Positions 23,433 through 35,285 of a DNA stretch of 64,000 nucleotides are shown piece by piece; the stretch's first letter is position 1, and the number at the start of each line of letters is the position of its first letter. Location: the NCBI GenBank assembly GCA_016748015.1, contig JAAOMT010000176.1, forward strand, positions 549,436-613,435, in the 5' to 3' direction. This DNA comes from Geosiphon pyriformis (taxonomy: Eukaryota; Glomeromycota; Glomeromycetes; Archaeosporales; Geosiphonaceae). The position numbers and the translations under genes were made by a program. The notes under the pieces were generated by a model. The model ran no database searches. It saw only the letters and a list, made by a program, of their open reading frames with translations, and had not been told where the DNA came from.

Positions 23433-23671
23433 AAACAATGAGGAAGGAATCTGGTAATGAGGATAAATCAACATTTTATGTTCAAAAATCAGTAACAGTT
23501 GCTAAGGAATATATTCTGTGATCATTCTTGTATTATTTGGGTTTAGATTTCTTTGGTCTGGAATTTTTGTATATACTCTGTTTGAAAAAAATAATTTTAT
23601 AATTAGAAAGTTTGATTTATCGCCTTTTAATAATGTAACCGGAATTAGACATTGATTATTAATAGGAAGAT

Positions 23672-24896
23672 TTATTGCATTTCTACCACTTTTGCACCAT
23701 CCTCTGTAACTTCTAATACCATCACCACCGTTTCTATACCCTCTTTGGTAAACGCATTAGTGATTGCTTCAGAGATTATGTCAAAATTGTGTGTTGCAAG
23801 AGCGAGAATTGTTGGGCCAGCACCACTCAAGCATATTCCCAGAAGGCCAGGATGAGTCTTTGGTTTGACGCTAGCGAGTATATGGGGGAGTCCGGGAATC
23901 TTAAAAGGGAAATGTGTTAAAAGTTTAAATTTAATTATATAAGGTTGTTAAAGTATTTACCAAGTGTTTTCTATACGGTTGATGTATTTTATCTTGCATT
24001 GCTTGAAATATCAGCTCAGGGTCTGGGGGTGACCTTGCAAGCGCACTTGTCAGTACTGCTAGCCGTTGCAAATTAAACACCTGTCGTCATCATAATCAAA
24101 ACAGGTAGTCATTATAATGTGAATATTCGCTTTCTAAAGAAAATTTCGAAGTTGTGTACTTAACGATATCCTGCCTTTCGTATGTATTTGGTAAAACGCT
24201 ACGAGCTTTTGCAGTTGATACTTCAAACTGCGGGATAATCGCGATAGCCTTTATTTCCTTTGCCCACCCTAACCTAATATAATGTCCTATGCCCACGGGT
24301 ACCTCAGGAATGCCGGCTGCTTTACCAACAATCAAACCATTATCGTCGAGTGTTTCTGAGTGTGGAATAGCTTCGGCATCGGTGTCCTTTGGATCTAATT
24401 CACGCAAATACGAAGCAACAAACCCACCCATTAAGGCAGCAGTTACATTGTCTGGATGTCGTTCAACAATTAGTGTATAGTCAAGCAAACGATCCACTGT
24501 CAATCCCAAATTTCCTGTAACGTTTCCTAAAATCACACCAGCTACGACAGCTGAGCCTGAAGACCCAAGCCCGCGCCCCATTGGAATGGGGTTTGTGACA
24601 TGTATCTTCAATGGAACAGGAAAACCCTCAATTTTGTGACAAGCCAATACATATAGAGCAGTTTTTGTTATAAGGTTTTTTTCAACTATGAGCGGCACTG
24701 TTTCAGAACCTTCTCCTGAGTAGGTTAATAATATTTCTTTGTTATAATTAGACTTGTTGGAATCTGGATACTTTTCGAGAAATTCCACGTCAATAGTGAG
24801 AAACATGGATAACGTTAACCCAAGGACATCAAAGCCGGGTCCAATATTGGCAGAGGAACAAGGGACAATAATCTTAACTTTTCTTGTGACGCTCAT
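23672..24896 (-). CDS. THR1: homoserine kinase (GHMP family)
   Basis: Spliced model (minus): 24896-24165, 24080-23961, 23899-23672 (359 aa; all introns phase 0). VPCSSANIGPGFDVLGL is the GHMP N-terminal motif. NPIPMGRGLGSSGSAVVAGV is the P-loop-like ATP-binding motif 2 with its glycine/serine run. ERHPDNVTAALMGGF follows as in homoserine kinases. The C-terminal GHMP motif is LLGICLSGAGPTILAL, formed in exon 3. Length equals the yeast enzyme (about 357 aa). It phosphorylates L-homoserine with ATP, the committed step to threonine, in the cytosol. It is divergently transcribed from the Nudix gene, with only 154 bp between start codons. Confidence 0.95.
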
Positions 24897-25050
24897 ACTG
24901 AAAACTTGGTTAAAAAATCAAGCGAAATAATTTTTTGATAATCTGGGATGAGATTTTACCTACACCGCATTGTGATCACCCAATAGAAGTTCAGAGTCGC
25001 GTGACGCATTTAAAAAATGAAAATTTTATTTTCCGCCAAATACTATTATC
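24897..25050. promoter_or_regulatory. 154-bp bidirectional promoter between homoserine kinase and Nudix gene
   Basis: Both start codons face away from this interval, so it must contain both 5' UTRs and both core promoters. It holds GTCGCGTGACGCATTT near 24996-25011, which includes TGACGCA, similar to bZIP (ATF/Gcn4-type) half-site arrangements. No TATA box is obvious. Confidence 0.55.
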
Positions 25051-25890
25051 ATGTCAAAAATTATCTTTGAACTTCCAGAAATTAACCTATTAGCTGTCGA
25101 CTTATCCGCTCCTGACACTTTTCGATCTCTTGGTACGGGAAAATGGTTGGAGCTAGAAGAAATCTGCTACACTGACCCAAAGGCCAATGTAAAGAGATTG
25201 TGGGAAGTCTGCCGTCGAAAAAAAACTACTATTGAATCCAAAACTCGGGTAGAAAATATTGATGGTACCTGCTATTATTTATTATTTATTCATATATTCG
25301 ATATATAAAAAACTAATTCATAAAGGTCGAATATTCAGCTATAGATGTACACGCAATAATTCGTTCGCCTGAATTACCACCAACAATAATTTTGGTGATT
25401 CAATATCGTCCAGCTTTGGGACAGTACACCGTAGAATTTCCCTCCGGTAAGTTTCTAGGCTCTCATAGCAATGGAATCCCTTACATAGGTTCTAGAATAC
25501 TTTGTCAATTTTAAGGATTAATTGACTCAGGTGAAACTGCAGAAACCGCAGCACTCCGTGAACTTCGCGAGGAAACAGGATATGTTGGGATAGTTAAATA
25601 TATCTCGGATCCTATATGCTATGAACCAGGTTTGACTGATTCAAAAACTAAAATAGTTCATGTCGAAGTATGAATTTTCAAAATAAATTTGATTTTAATG
25701 AATTTTTTTGTTTTCTCACAAGACAATAATTTTTTTTTTCTAGATTGACATCACTTTGCGTGAAAATTTAAATCTACAACAATCACTTGAAGATGACGAA
25801 TGGAGTCTCCAAGTGATTAAGGTTGCCTTGCCAAATCTTTACCAGGTTTTACAAGGCAAGAGAAAATTATATTTTGAAGTTTCGATCTAA
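25051..25890 (+). CDS. Nudix hydrolase, ADP-ribose pyrophosphatase type (Ysa1/NUDT5-like)
   Basis: Spliced model: 25051-25248, 25326-25446, 25516-25667, 25744-25890 (205 aa). I chose the donor CGG|GTAGAA at 25249 over a later GT because only it keeps frame with VEYSAIDVHAII. The full Nudix box GLIDSGETAETAAL then RELREETGYV fits G-x5-E-x7-R-E-U-x-E-E-x-G-U, including the metal-binding glutamates. QYRPALGQYTVEFPSG just before it is typical of ADP-sugar pyrophosphatases (Ysa1/NUDT5). These hydrolyse ADP-ribose to AMP and ribose-5-phosphate. Length equals family members (about 200-230). Confidence 0.93.
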
Positions 25891-28215
25891 TGTCTATAAA
25901 TATTCATCTTGAATTTTGATACCAAAAATCTTTAGGTCTTCAGAAAAAACATGAAAATTTGTCCATTGATAGCAGATTGTATGCATATGCATTTGGTTTA
26001 CATATGGCTAATAATTTTCTTTAAAGTATGAACGATTTATAAAGCAAAAATAGCAAAAATATTTTATTTAAATGATTGTGTTCATCAGTTTTCAGGATTT
26101 CAAGGTTTCAAGATTGTTTTATTAGAAATATTGAATTAACTAAATTATACGAAAATAATCTTAATTTAAATAATTAAAATATTATTTATAAAATAAATTG
26201 TTATTAATTATTTAAAAATTAATATTTTATTTAATTATTTAATTTATGCTATATTATGAAATATTGATTTTATGCTAACATTATATATATTACTATTATT
26301 ATTATTATTATTATAATTATTATTATTATTAAAAATAGATTGTGAATATAACAAATAAGTATTACCTAAGTTGCAATTAATTGTATTTATATATTTTGAA
26401 GTTGCAACCTATTAAGATGTCATCATTAATTAATTATATAATTATATTATATAGGTATATTTATTGATTATTTTAACTATAATTTATTTTAATTCAAATT
26501 TTAATTATATAAAACAAACCAGATGGCTGGTCACGTGTAAAAAAATCATGAGGTGCGTTTAATATGGAACATGTATATTTAAATAGCATTTAAAAAAAGA
26601 AACCTTTTTATTTTTAAATTAACAGTATGTAAATATATTTAAATAATAATAATAATAATAATCATAATAATAGTAATTTATTATTTTTTAACCAATTAAT
26701 TAAATATTTATTCAACAAATTTTTTTATGATTCAAATATTCAAAAATCAAATTTTTATATTGTTTAAGAACTGAAAAAAGTATAATAAATTTTATTTTAT
26801 CACTATCGATAATTGCTATTTTGTGTAATTTAAAGTAATTATTGTTGATTATTTTATTTTGTTATTTCTCTATTCTTTTATATATTATAAAATAAATGTT
26901 AAAATACTAATTTAACAGCATATTTGGATTGCTATTTTCGATCAAAAATTACGGCAGTAATACCTGTTTAAAATTGATGAACTGCGTTTATTTATTTACT
27001 ATTCTCCGAATAAACTGGTTCTATGGCGCTAATATCCGAGTATAATTTAATTGGGAAATTATTTAACTGGGAAATTATTTAACTGTACAACAATGAAGGA
27101 TATGATTATGCAGGATTCTGTCCTGCGTTCATTTAAGTTAATAAAACAACAAACAAATCTATTTATTAATTTAAAGATGCGTTATAGACTGCACATGCAG
27201 AAACTTCTTTACATCATCGTGCGTTATGGCATAATTTTATCGACATAATTAAAGGTAACAAACTAATGCGTCTGTCAAAAATTTGTGTAAGGTTACTTAG
27301 CAATGAACGGGCTATTCCTTATATGAAAAGATTTTTCTGTATACCATATTTTTTTCGCCAAGAAATCATCAAGAAACTAAGGCGCCCATTAGGAGCCTCT
27401 GAAAAGCCACGTCCCTAACATGACAAAATTATTCCACTTGATTTAATAGGTTGACTGAGAGAAAGGCACAGGCTTTTTTTTTGCATCTCAAATTCGAAAA
27501 ATGATTTTTAATATTTGAGTATGGGATCGAATTTTATGGACGGATCTAATAGTCTGTTAAGGTTCAAATTATAAAGGGAAAAAGCCTATTCAACAGGCAT
27601 CTCCTTCAGACACGAATTCGATAAGCCTTTACCGCCTACACTGTCTGCCCAGATTTCGTAAGATTGGGAATTTCAGATTAAGATTCTATCATAAAAACTA
27701 TATATATATATATATATTATAATCTCTGTACAAAATAAATGGAACATGGCAAAGGGGATATTAAGAGAGTTGGGTGCAGCGAAATTATTCACTAATTGAA
27801 ATATTACTTTATAAAAATGCGCGGAATCCAATTTAAAGGAAACCATTTTTGATGAAAAATTGAAAGAAAACTTCACAAAAAATAAATACAAAAAGTACAA
27901 AGGAATGGTGAAAAAGGAAGCATTGAAGATATAGGCAGGCGATAGGTAGGGATTAATGACCACCTCTCTTCCTGGTTTCAAATACCAGTTCTTAATAATT
28001 CTTCTCTCACAATACAAAAATTTTTCGAAATTATTGAATTATGTAATTGTCTCTCTCATCGATATCCTGGTCGATTTTGTCCTTTCGTGCAACCTTTTCA
28101 TCTTTTCTACATTCGCTCAATGCGAAATAAATATAAATAAATATGAAATTCAAAATTTATAGCACTAAAATATACTCGGTGAATTCTCTAGAGGAATATC
28201 CCACAAAAAAGAAAA
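25891..28215. other. AT-rich intergenic region, no supported gene
   Basis: 25.9-26.9 kb is almost pure AT with (ATT)n and (AAT)n microsatellites (26291-26330, 26643-26665). A short near-direct repeat GGGAAATTATTTAACT occurs twice at 27052-27082. The frames at 27051-27248 and 27673-28017 lack any recognised feature, and the latter has a (TA)n run. The last few hundred bases are the 3' flank of the RhoGAP gene. Confidence 0.5.
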
Positions 28216-31200
28216 TTATATAAACCCATCCAACCTTTGTTCAACCTCTTGTGGGAATAAGCGTTCAGTGTTCTGAATTATATATTCAACAACAGAATTT
28301 TTGAGATTCATGTCAAGAATTTCGGTATTTGCGTTTGGACCACGTAAAAGGGTAGGACCAAAAACTACAGCAAGGTTCTTGGCAGTCATAAGATTTTCTG
28401 ATGCATTTGATTTCACTCTATTATAAAAATCAAAAATGAGTAAAACTAGATAAGTTAATTGGAAAAATTTAATCTTATTACCTGTACAAATGATGCATCA
28501 AATATTTAAGAGTAACGTAGTTCTCTTTGGGCAACTGTGATAACAATTGAAAAAACTTTTCATGTTTCTCTTCTGTACTGTTTAATGCTAAGAAATATTA
28601 AGAATCAAGTGTCATTAGCAAAATAATGAAAAAGGATTCAAAATTTTCATTCCAAAAGAGAGTCATGATACGCACAAAGAGCTTCCAAGAACTTTGAATA
28701 GAGATCAAAGGTGAATAGGGGATTGGGAAGTTGGCGGAAATATTGTTTAAGAACGCTTGTCACAGCGCCAATATCATTAAATTCATTCGGATCGCTAAGA
28801 TTTAAGTCCTCCCCATTTTCGAAGGCGGTCACAATGGTGCGCATTTGCGAGGCCCCACCAGATTTTCGATAAATTCCTTCGAAATCCATACCTTCGAAAA
28901 AAATTCATCCAGTCGTGATTTTAATCGAGTTTCAGGAAGAACAACAAAGAAATTCAAAAAAAACGAAAAGATTCATTACCTCGTGCCTCAACAGCCTTTA
29001 TACATTTCTGGACCAAATAAGGCACTATTCTTCCTTCCAGCTCTAATTGTTTCACCAAATCATTTCCAAACATTGAAGCTGTAGTCAAATTTATAATGCT
29101 ATCGAAATCATTGTCTGCGTTGATGTCGGGAGTACCCAGACAATTTGTATTTATCAAGGTAGAACATTTTGTATGGCTACAAACCCCACATACTGGATTT
29201 TATTTTTGGATACTAGTAATTAATTTCATAAAGTTGAATACATATAAAACGAAATATCAAATCAAAAATTTCTTACCGCTGCACCGTGTTTCAGTTAGCC
29301 CCCACATTTTTTCTTGGCAATGTTCACATTTAATTGGTCGCAAAAAGGAAGTTTGCTGCCAATTATGCGCTCGGGGAGAAGATGACTCATTGGAAGCTTT
29401 CTTTTGTTCCTGATTTAAGACTCCCAAGCTTGCCATTTTTTTATGTGAGAGATCTGTGCGACCCTCAGAACGAACTTCAGAACGATTGTCTAAAGAATTT
29501 GGGGGTGATGGTTTTGATAAAGAATTTAAAGGTGAAATAACCCCATTTGTGTTTGTGTTGGTTTTGTGGTCAGTAATTGGGTTATTGTTGGTGGAAAGAA
29601 GCTTGTTAAATTTTTTCCATTTGAATTTTTTTGGAGCTTCTGCACGACTGATACTATTACGCTGAACAAGCTTTGTCATAGAGACCTGATGCGTAACTTC
29701 GTTATTTTGGGGATCAAGGCTGTGAACCGAACCACCTGGGGAATGCCCTGGACTATTAAAAGGAGCTTGAACGGCGTTGTTCGATTCTGAATATCCGGTT
29801 GTAATCGATGTTTTGTTTCCCCGAAAGAAGTTAAACCCATTATGATTGGTTTTAACTCTGGAATTAGTATCAATCTGACGGGTCAATTCATTGTTCAATT
29901 CTGCGAGCTCCAAATTCTTCGCATTTAGGTTTTGAGCTTCCTCAATATACTGGTCACGTATGCTGAGAAGCTGGTCAGTTTCTTGTTTCAGCGCGTCACG
30001 TTGCGACTGTAAAAGAATAATGTCAGAAAGATAGCCCTGTTTAACTTGATCAAGATGAGTAGATATATGTCTTGCGAGTGAAACTGGAAGATCACGGTGT
30101 GAATCCTTGCTAGAAGGTAAACTAAAATTTTTGCAGATTACAAAGTGAGGAATTAAAATACAAAATATAAAAATCTAATAACAGTACAAACCTGCCAAGA
30201 CCAGCTTGTTTTTCTTTAACCAGGCCTTCTATTTCCTTGATTACTAATTCTTTTTGCACATTCAATTCCTTTAGACCTTGCTTCATCTCTTCTAATTCTT
30301 GTTTTACAAGTTTAGAATCTTTAACCATCTGGACCATTTCTTCTTTTTCTTTGGCCAAAGCAGACATTTGGCGAGATTGTAAAGCCAACTGAACACGCAA
30401 TTTATCAACGTTGGATTCAGCCTCTTTTCGTAAAGTAACTTCTTTATCATACTCTTCATTATATTCATCAAACGCTAATTGACTGACTCGCTGTTTAGAG
30501 AAAGGTAAAAGATAATTTTAGCATTAAGAAAATAGAATCCTTATTATCATTATCTTTAAAATACCTTAATCTTCCGAAGTTTATTCTCAGCCTCAGCTAG
30601 GTTTTTTTGCGATAATATTAACTCCTGTTTCAGTTCTCCTACTTCAGAATTGTCGTATTCAATAGTGACAGTAGGGACTAAACTTTCTCTACCAGAGGAA
30701 TTTATTGAAGAATCACTATTCTTCCTATCTGATTTAGGTGTTGACAAGGGAGAAGAGTCAGATGTTTTATCATCACACTCTTTAACTTTATTAGATACTG
30801 AAGCTTTTTCATCAGAGCTAACAATCCTTGACCGACGTTTTTTATTACGAGTGGAAAAGCTCCTATCAAGTTTAACGTTCGCCAACAACTTTGATAACTC
30901 ATCATCATCATCATCATCACTATTTGTAAAAGATAATGGTGGCAGCAGTGGTGGGCCAGCCTCAATACTTGAGCTGGTATTAGGGTTAGCTATGTATGAC
31001 AATACCTCAAAACCATCAGTTGTCGAAGAAGGCGGACTAGTAGGGGAAGTAGAAGGTGGAGTGGGAGGTGATGCAGATCTCGGTGAAGAAGGTGAAGGAG
31101 AACGAGAGCGTGGACTAGAATGGGTCGGGCTTTGTTGTGTTGGACTTCTCTGAGTTGGTGTTGTCTCATGTGAAATTCCGTTTGAATTACTTTCAAATGC

Positions 31201-32898
31201 AGGAAAATTTTCTTCAATATTGGGTAAACTATGTTGAACAGCATGGTGAATAAAATTTGGAGATTTGGTTTTCCGATGTGAAGATGACCCTATTTTACGA
31301 TTAATGATATCGCCTTGATTACGATCATTTGGGTGATTTGAAACAAGAGTATGATTTTTTGAAAAACTATCTGACAGATCACTTCTTTGGCTGGAAAGTG
31401 AAAATGAACGGCCAGATGTATCATATGATGGTTCACTCCTGAAACTAGCAATCGAGGAATTTCGGGAATGAGTCTCAGGGATGTCTTCACGATTCCGAGA
31501 GGGCATGATTCTCGAAAAATTGTCTACTGATTCATTTCTTCTGGAAAAAAATCCAGCTCTTTTTGAGGACTCTGATGGGTCTCCACGTGTTTTATATTTA
31601 TCAGAATGATCATTTCGCATATTTCCTGGTTTTGTTGTAAGTTGTTCAAAAGCTTTACTCGCAGGGGTCGTGACTTTATTTTTAAAAACATCCCCAAATG
31701 AGCTTGCATCGAATATTCGAGATTGACGACGGGCAATGCCTGGGCCAGAAGGGGGAAGAGTATGGGGTTTTGTAATATTTTCTGCAGAGGTTTTGGGAGT
31801 AATTTTTGAAGGATTGGCAGGTCGTTCGAAAGATCGTTTGGGATTCACACTACGACTAGGTAGTTGGAGGTTATTGCGCTATAGAGATGCATAAGAATAA
31901 TATCAATTTTCAAATATCAAAAAATTCATGGTGGTTGAACAAACAGATTTTTATCATAATTTTGTATTCTTTTACCTTACGCTCTTGCGGAAGGGATGGT
32001 AATGATTTTTCAAATGAAGTTTGCGGTATAAGTACACTGTTTTCTTTTTCTTTTTCTTTTGCTCGTCTGACTCTATTTACTCTTTCGTTATGACAAGACA
32101 TACAACATATTCCCTAAAAAAAGACGAAGAAATATATCAATACATTTGAAAGGTAGAATATATTCAAGTATTAATTTTTTTAATGCAAAATACCTGACTT
32201 GTTTTAGCGAAAACTAGATCATCAATTTTTCGATGACATTGTCGACAACGAAAGCATTCCACGTGAAATGATTCATCCCCTTGATAAAATATTAATAAAT
32301 TTGTTAATAATCTATATGTAATGCTTTTCTTATCGGTATTTTTATGAATTATTCATTAGAATATGCTACAGAAAATGTCAGATTCCTTTTTCTCGCTTCC
32401 AAATTTATTCCTATCCGAGAATTCGGATTCGAAAAAATGAGGTTGCATACTAACCTGTCATTATAGCCTCATCCAGAATTGGCTTTTTGCAGACATGGCA
32501 ATTATACGAGCAGTTTTCGCATATCGGGTTACCATCCGACAATAATAATAAATTTGAATCATGCTCTACCAAATTGTGGCATTTCGCACACCGAAAACTG
32601 ATCAATACAACGTCAGAACAGTCATTAACGAATAAGAAGGTGTTTACAAGAAATATTAATTTAGACAATTAAAAATTAGTTTGGTTTTTGGTGACTTGTT
32701 AAAGAGGATTGGGAAAAGTGTTGGTTTTGAATATAACTAGAACTGTATTGCCGGTAAGGGCATAAGCTTTTACCATTGTACATGCCATATGCCTTCACCA
32801 AAGGCTACGACATTACCCTCTTCAATGATCAAACAGCACCCCATGCAGCAAGGGTCGACTGTTTCCTCGTCATCAAAACCCATGCTACTCTCAGCCAT
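28216..32898 (-). CDS. Rho GTPase-activating protein with LIM-LIM, coiled-coil, C1 and RhoGAP domains
   Basis: Spliced model (minus): 32898-32774, 32597-32455, 32279-32194, 32113-31976, 31878-30565, 30490-30192, 30121-29277, 29192-28980, 28891-28676, 28587-28482, 28417-28216 (1228 aa; every phase closes). Two LIM zinc fingers: CCMGCC...WHVQCFRCAKC and CENCSYNCHVCKKPI...FHVECFRCRQCHR. A long Ser/Pro-rich region and coiled coil (residues about 610-760) follow. A perfect C1 finger, H-x12-C-x2-C-x11-C-x2-C-x4-H-x2-C-x7-C, is completed across the exon 7/8 splice. The RhoGAP domain has the arginine finger in GMDFEGIYRKSG and ends NLAVVFGPTLLR. It should inactivate a Rho/Cdc42 GTPase at sites of polarised growth. 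It is related in layout to Rga1/Lrg1; the C1 finger suggests membrane or diacylglycerol recruitment. Confidence 0.93.
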
Positions 32899-33570
32899 TA
32901 GGGGTTTGGTATGGATGAACAAAGATGACAACCTCAGATAGTCGTGGAAATAACGCGAATTCTTGGTAAGACGGGAGTATTTTTGTATTGAGAGGAATAT
33001 GTTAAAGGGAAATATTCAAAAAATGAAAAGTTCGTGAATCTTTGAAACTCGTGACGAGAAAGGAAACGCAATGTTAATTAGAAAAATGAAAGAATAAGAT
33101 CTTTTTTATTATATTTATCGTTATTGAAGAAAAGAATAAGGTGTACCAAAGCGCAACATGTATATTTACAGTAACAGTACTTTTAAAAACACAATTTTTG
33201 ACTTTGGATGCGCGTAACGGTAAACGTGAAAAACGTTTATGAAACAATAACACAAAAATCCCAGAAACATCAAAACGAATTGTTTCCATTCATAGCCATG
33301 TAACTAGATTCTACTCCAGCTATCTAACACGATCTACACCGCAGACGCTCATTGGTTGATCGTGAGCAGTTTTCCGGGGAAAATTTATTTGAAAAAAGTA
33401 TCCTCACACCTTTTGCTATAATTAGAATTCACAGCTAATTAACCCAACACTAAGAACTTTGGCCTTTTAAGTTCCATCAAAATGATACCTAATACGGTTT
33501 GTATAAAGCTTTCCCCGAAAACCAGTTTTTGCTATAAATTTAAAACCCAACTTTGACCCTCAAAATTTAT
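32899..33570. promoter_or_regulatory. divergent intergenic region (RhoGAP / WD40 gene)
   Basis: About 670 bp between two divergent start codons, so it holds both promoters. An inverted CCAAT box occurs (CATTGGTTGATC at about 33350). The open frame at 33074-33289 (minus) has no recognisable content. Confidence 0.45.
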
Positions 33571-35156
33571 ATGTCAAAGGCAGAAACATATCAACCTAGC
33601 CCCTTATTTTTTGAAGATCAAGTTTTTGATTTGGCTTTTCACCCACAAGAAGATATAATTGCAGCGGGTCTTATTACTGGCGAAATTTTTTGGTAAATTT
33701 TCAAAGTGATTCACAGTATAAGTCAAAGCTCATAATTTTTATATAAACGAGTTCTTTAGCTATAAATATGCCAAAGACCTTAATACGGCAAATGAAAACT
33801 TATTTCATATACGTCCCCATCGAAAATCGTGTCGGGGACTTGAATTCAATCACCAAGGAAACGGTAAAGATGGAAGAGTAAGAATGCTTCCATGTGTAGG
33901 GAACTTCAATGATTAGCTAATTGCCGATCAAATGCAAGCCTTGTATAGTGTGTCAAAGGACAAATCAATTCAAGTAATTGATGCACTTACCGGCATAATT
34001 TTCATCAGGAAGGCTGATGCCCACGAGTAAGTTGGTCAACTTTATTCATTACGAATTGTCCAATAATTCAAACTATAAATAAATTGCATAGCGAGCCTAT
34101 CAATTGTGTTCGGCGATTGAACGAACAGTTACTTGCAACTGGCGACGATGGAGGTGTTATCAAGGAATGTTGTGCATGATTGTTATTTTTGTTTATGGTT
34201 TTCAAACACTTATTAAATTGCTTTATCCTACTTACCAGTTATGGGATATAAGACAAGGTAATGAAATTATGGAGTACTCCGAGCACGAAGATTTTATTTC
34301 AGATTTTGCATTCAGTCAAGAAAGCAAAACACTGTTAGCAACGAGGTAAACTATTTTTTTAATTTCTAAATTGTGCTTTTGGTAATTGTATTTTCACTTT
34401 TTTAATATTCATATCGTACATTTACGTTCAGTGGAGATGGTGCGTTGTCAGTATATGACATAAGACGACCAAACTTAGTCGCCATGTCAGATAATCAAGA
34501 GGATGAATTGTTATCCATTGCTATTGTGAAAGTAAGATTATTTGGTTTGAATTTGATTTAAAACATATTGATATATGGATAATTTGAATTTTTAGGATGG
34601 TCGCAAGGTTGTTGTTGGATCACAAGAAGGCATTCTAAATTTATTTAGCTGGGGAAATTGGGGAGATATCAGTGATCGCTTTCCTGGACATCCAAATTCA
34701 ATCGATACCATCGTCAAAATAACTGAGGATTTGATTTGTACTGGTTCTAGTGACGGCATTATACGGTTGGTAGAAGCCCGATTATACTTGGGGTTCGTTG
34801 TCGAAGTTCAACTTTAATAATTCTTATAAAAAAAAAACAGCATCGCTGGAATACTTCCAAACAAATTTAAAGGAGTTATTGGTGATCATGAAGACCTCCC
34901 AATAGAACGAATCCGTTTATCCTATGATCAACAATATTTGGCGAGTTGTTCTCACGATAATTCGGTGAAATTTTGGGATGTGGGATTTCTTGTTAATTTG
35001 GAAGACGAATTCGATGATAATTGCAGTGAAGGCGATTCAGGTGCCAATATGGATACTGACGATAGTGATACTGAGGAAGAAACCATACCCAGCCAATTCA
35101 AAAATAATCGTGGTTTAGGGTCAGGCTCTACAAATGGCTTTTTTGCAGATCTTTAA
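33571..35156 (+). CDS. WD40-repeat nucleolar protein, WDR55/Jip5-like
   Basis: Spliced model: 33571-33692, 33760-33863, 33939-34026, 34092-34164, 34239-34345, 34432-34531, 34596-34765, 34841-35156 (359 aa). WD repeats include FDLAFHPQEDIIAAGLITGEI, LYSVSKDKSIQVID, LLATGDDGGVIKLWDIRQG, LLATSGDGALSVYDIRR, ICTGSSDGIIR and YLASCSHDNSVKFWDV. The order, and the acidic C-terminus (DSDTEEETIPSQF...GFFADL), match WDR55/Jip5, needed for 60S ribosomal subunit biogenesis in the nucleolus. Intron 4 would start with GA rather than GT (AAG|GAATGT at 34165), yet phases on both sides require a junction there. All other introns are GT-AG. Confidence 0.88.
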
Positions 35157-35285
35157 CCAAACAAAAAGATGCCGGAGTCAAAGTAATGTGATTGTTTATC
35201 AGGCGAAACATTTCAATCTCAAAAACCATTTCCTTTTCCTTGAAAGAATTTGCATCATTATTAAAAAAAAATTGTTTTGTGTAAT
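35157..35285. terminator. 130-bp convergent 3' region (WD40 gene / DGAT2)
   Basis: Two stop codons face each other across 129 bp, so the 3' UTRs probably overlap or share polyadenylation signals on opposite strands. No classic signal stands out beyond A-rich runs such as the one at 35265-35272. Confidence 0.35.

Noticed and set aside
27051-27248. 65-codon frame in the 26-28 kb gap
   Set aside because: Overlaps a local GGGAAATTATTTAACT duplication; no domain, no introns and no neighbouring evidence of transcription.
30650-31153. 167-codon open frame on the plus strand
   Set aside because: Lies opposite exon 5 of the RhoGAP gene in a Ser/Pro-rich region; its Glu/Gly/Ser composition is the antisense of that coding sequence.
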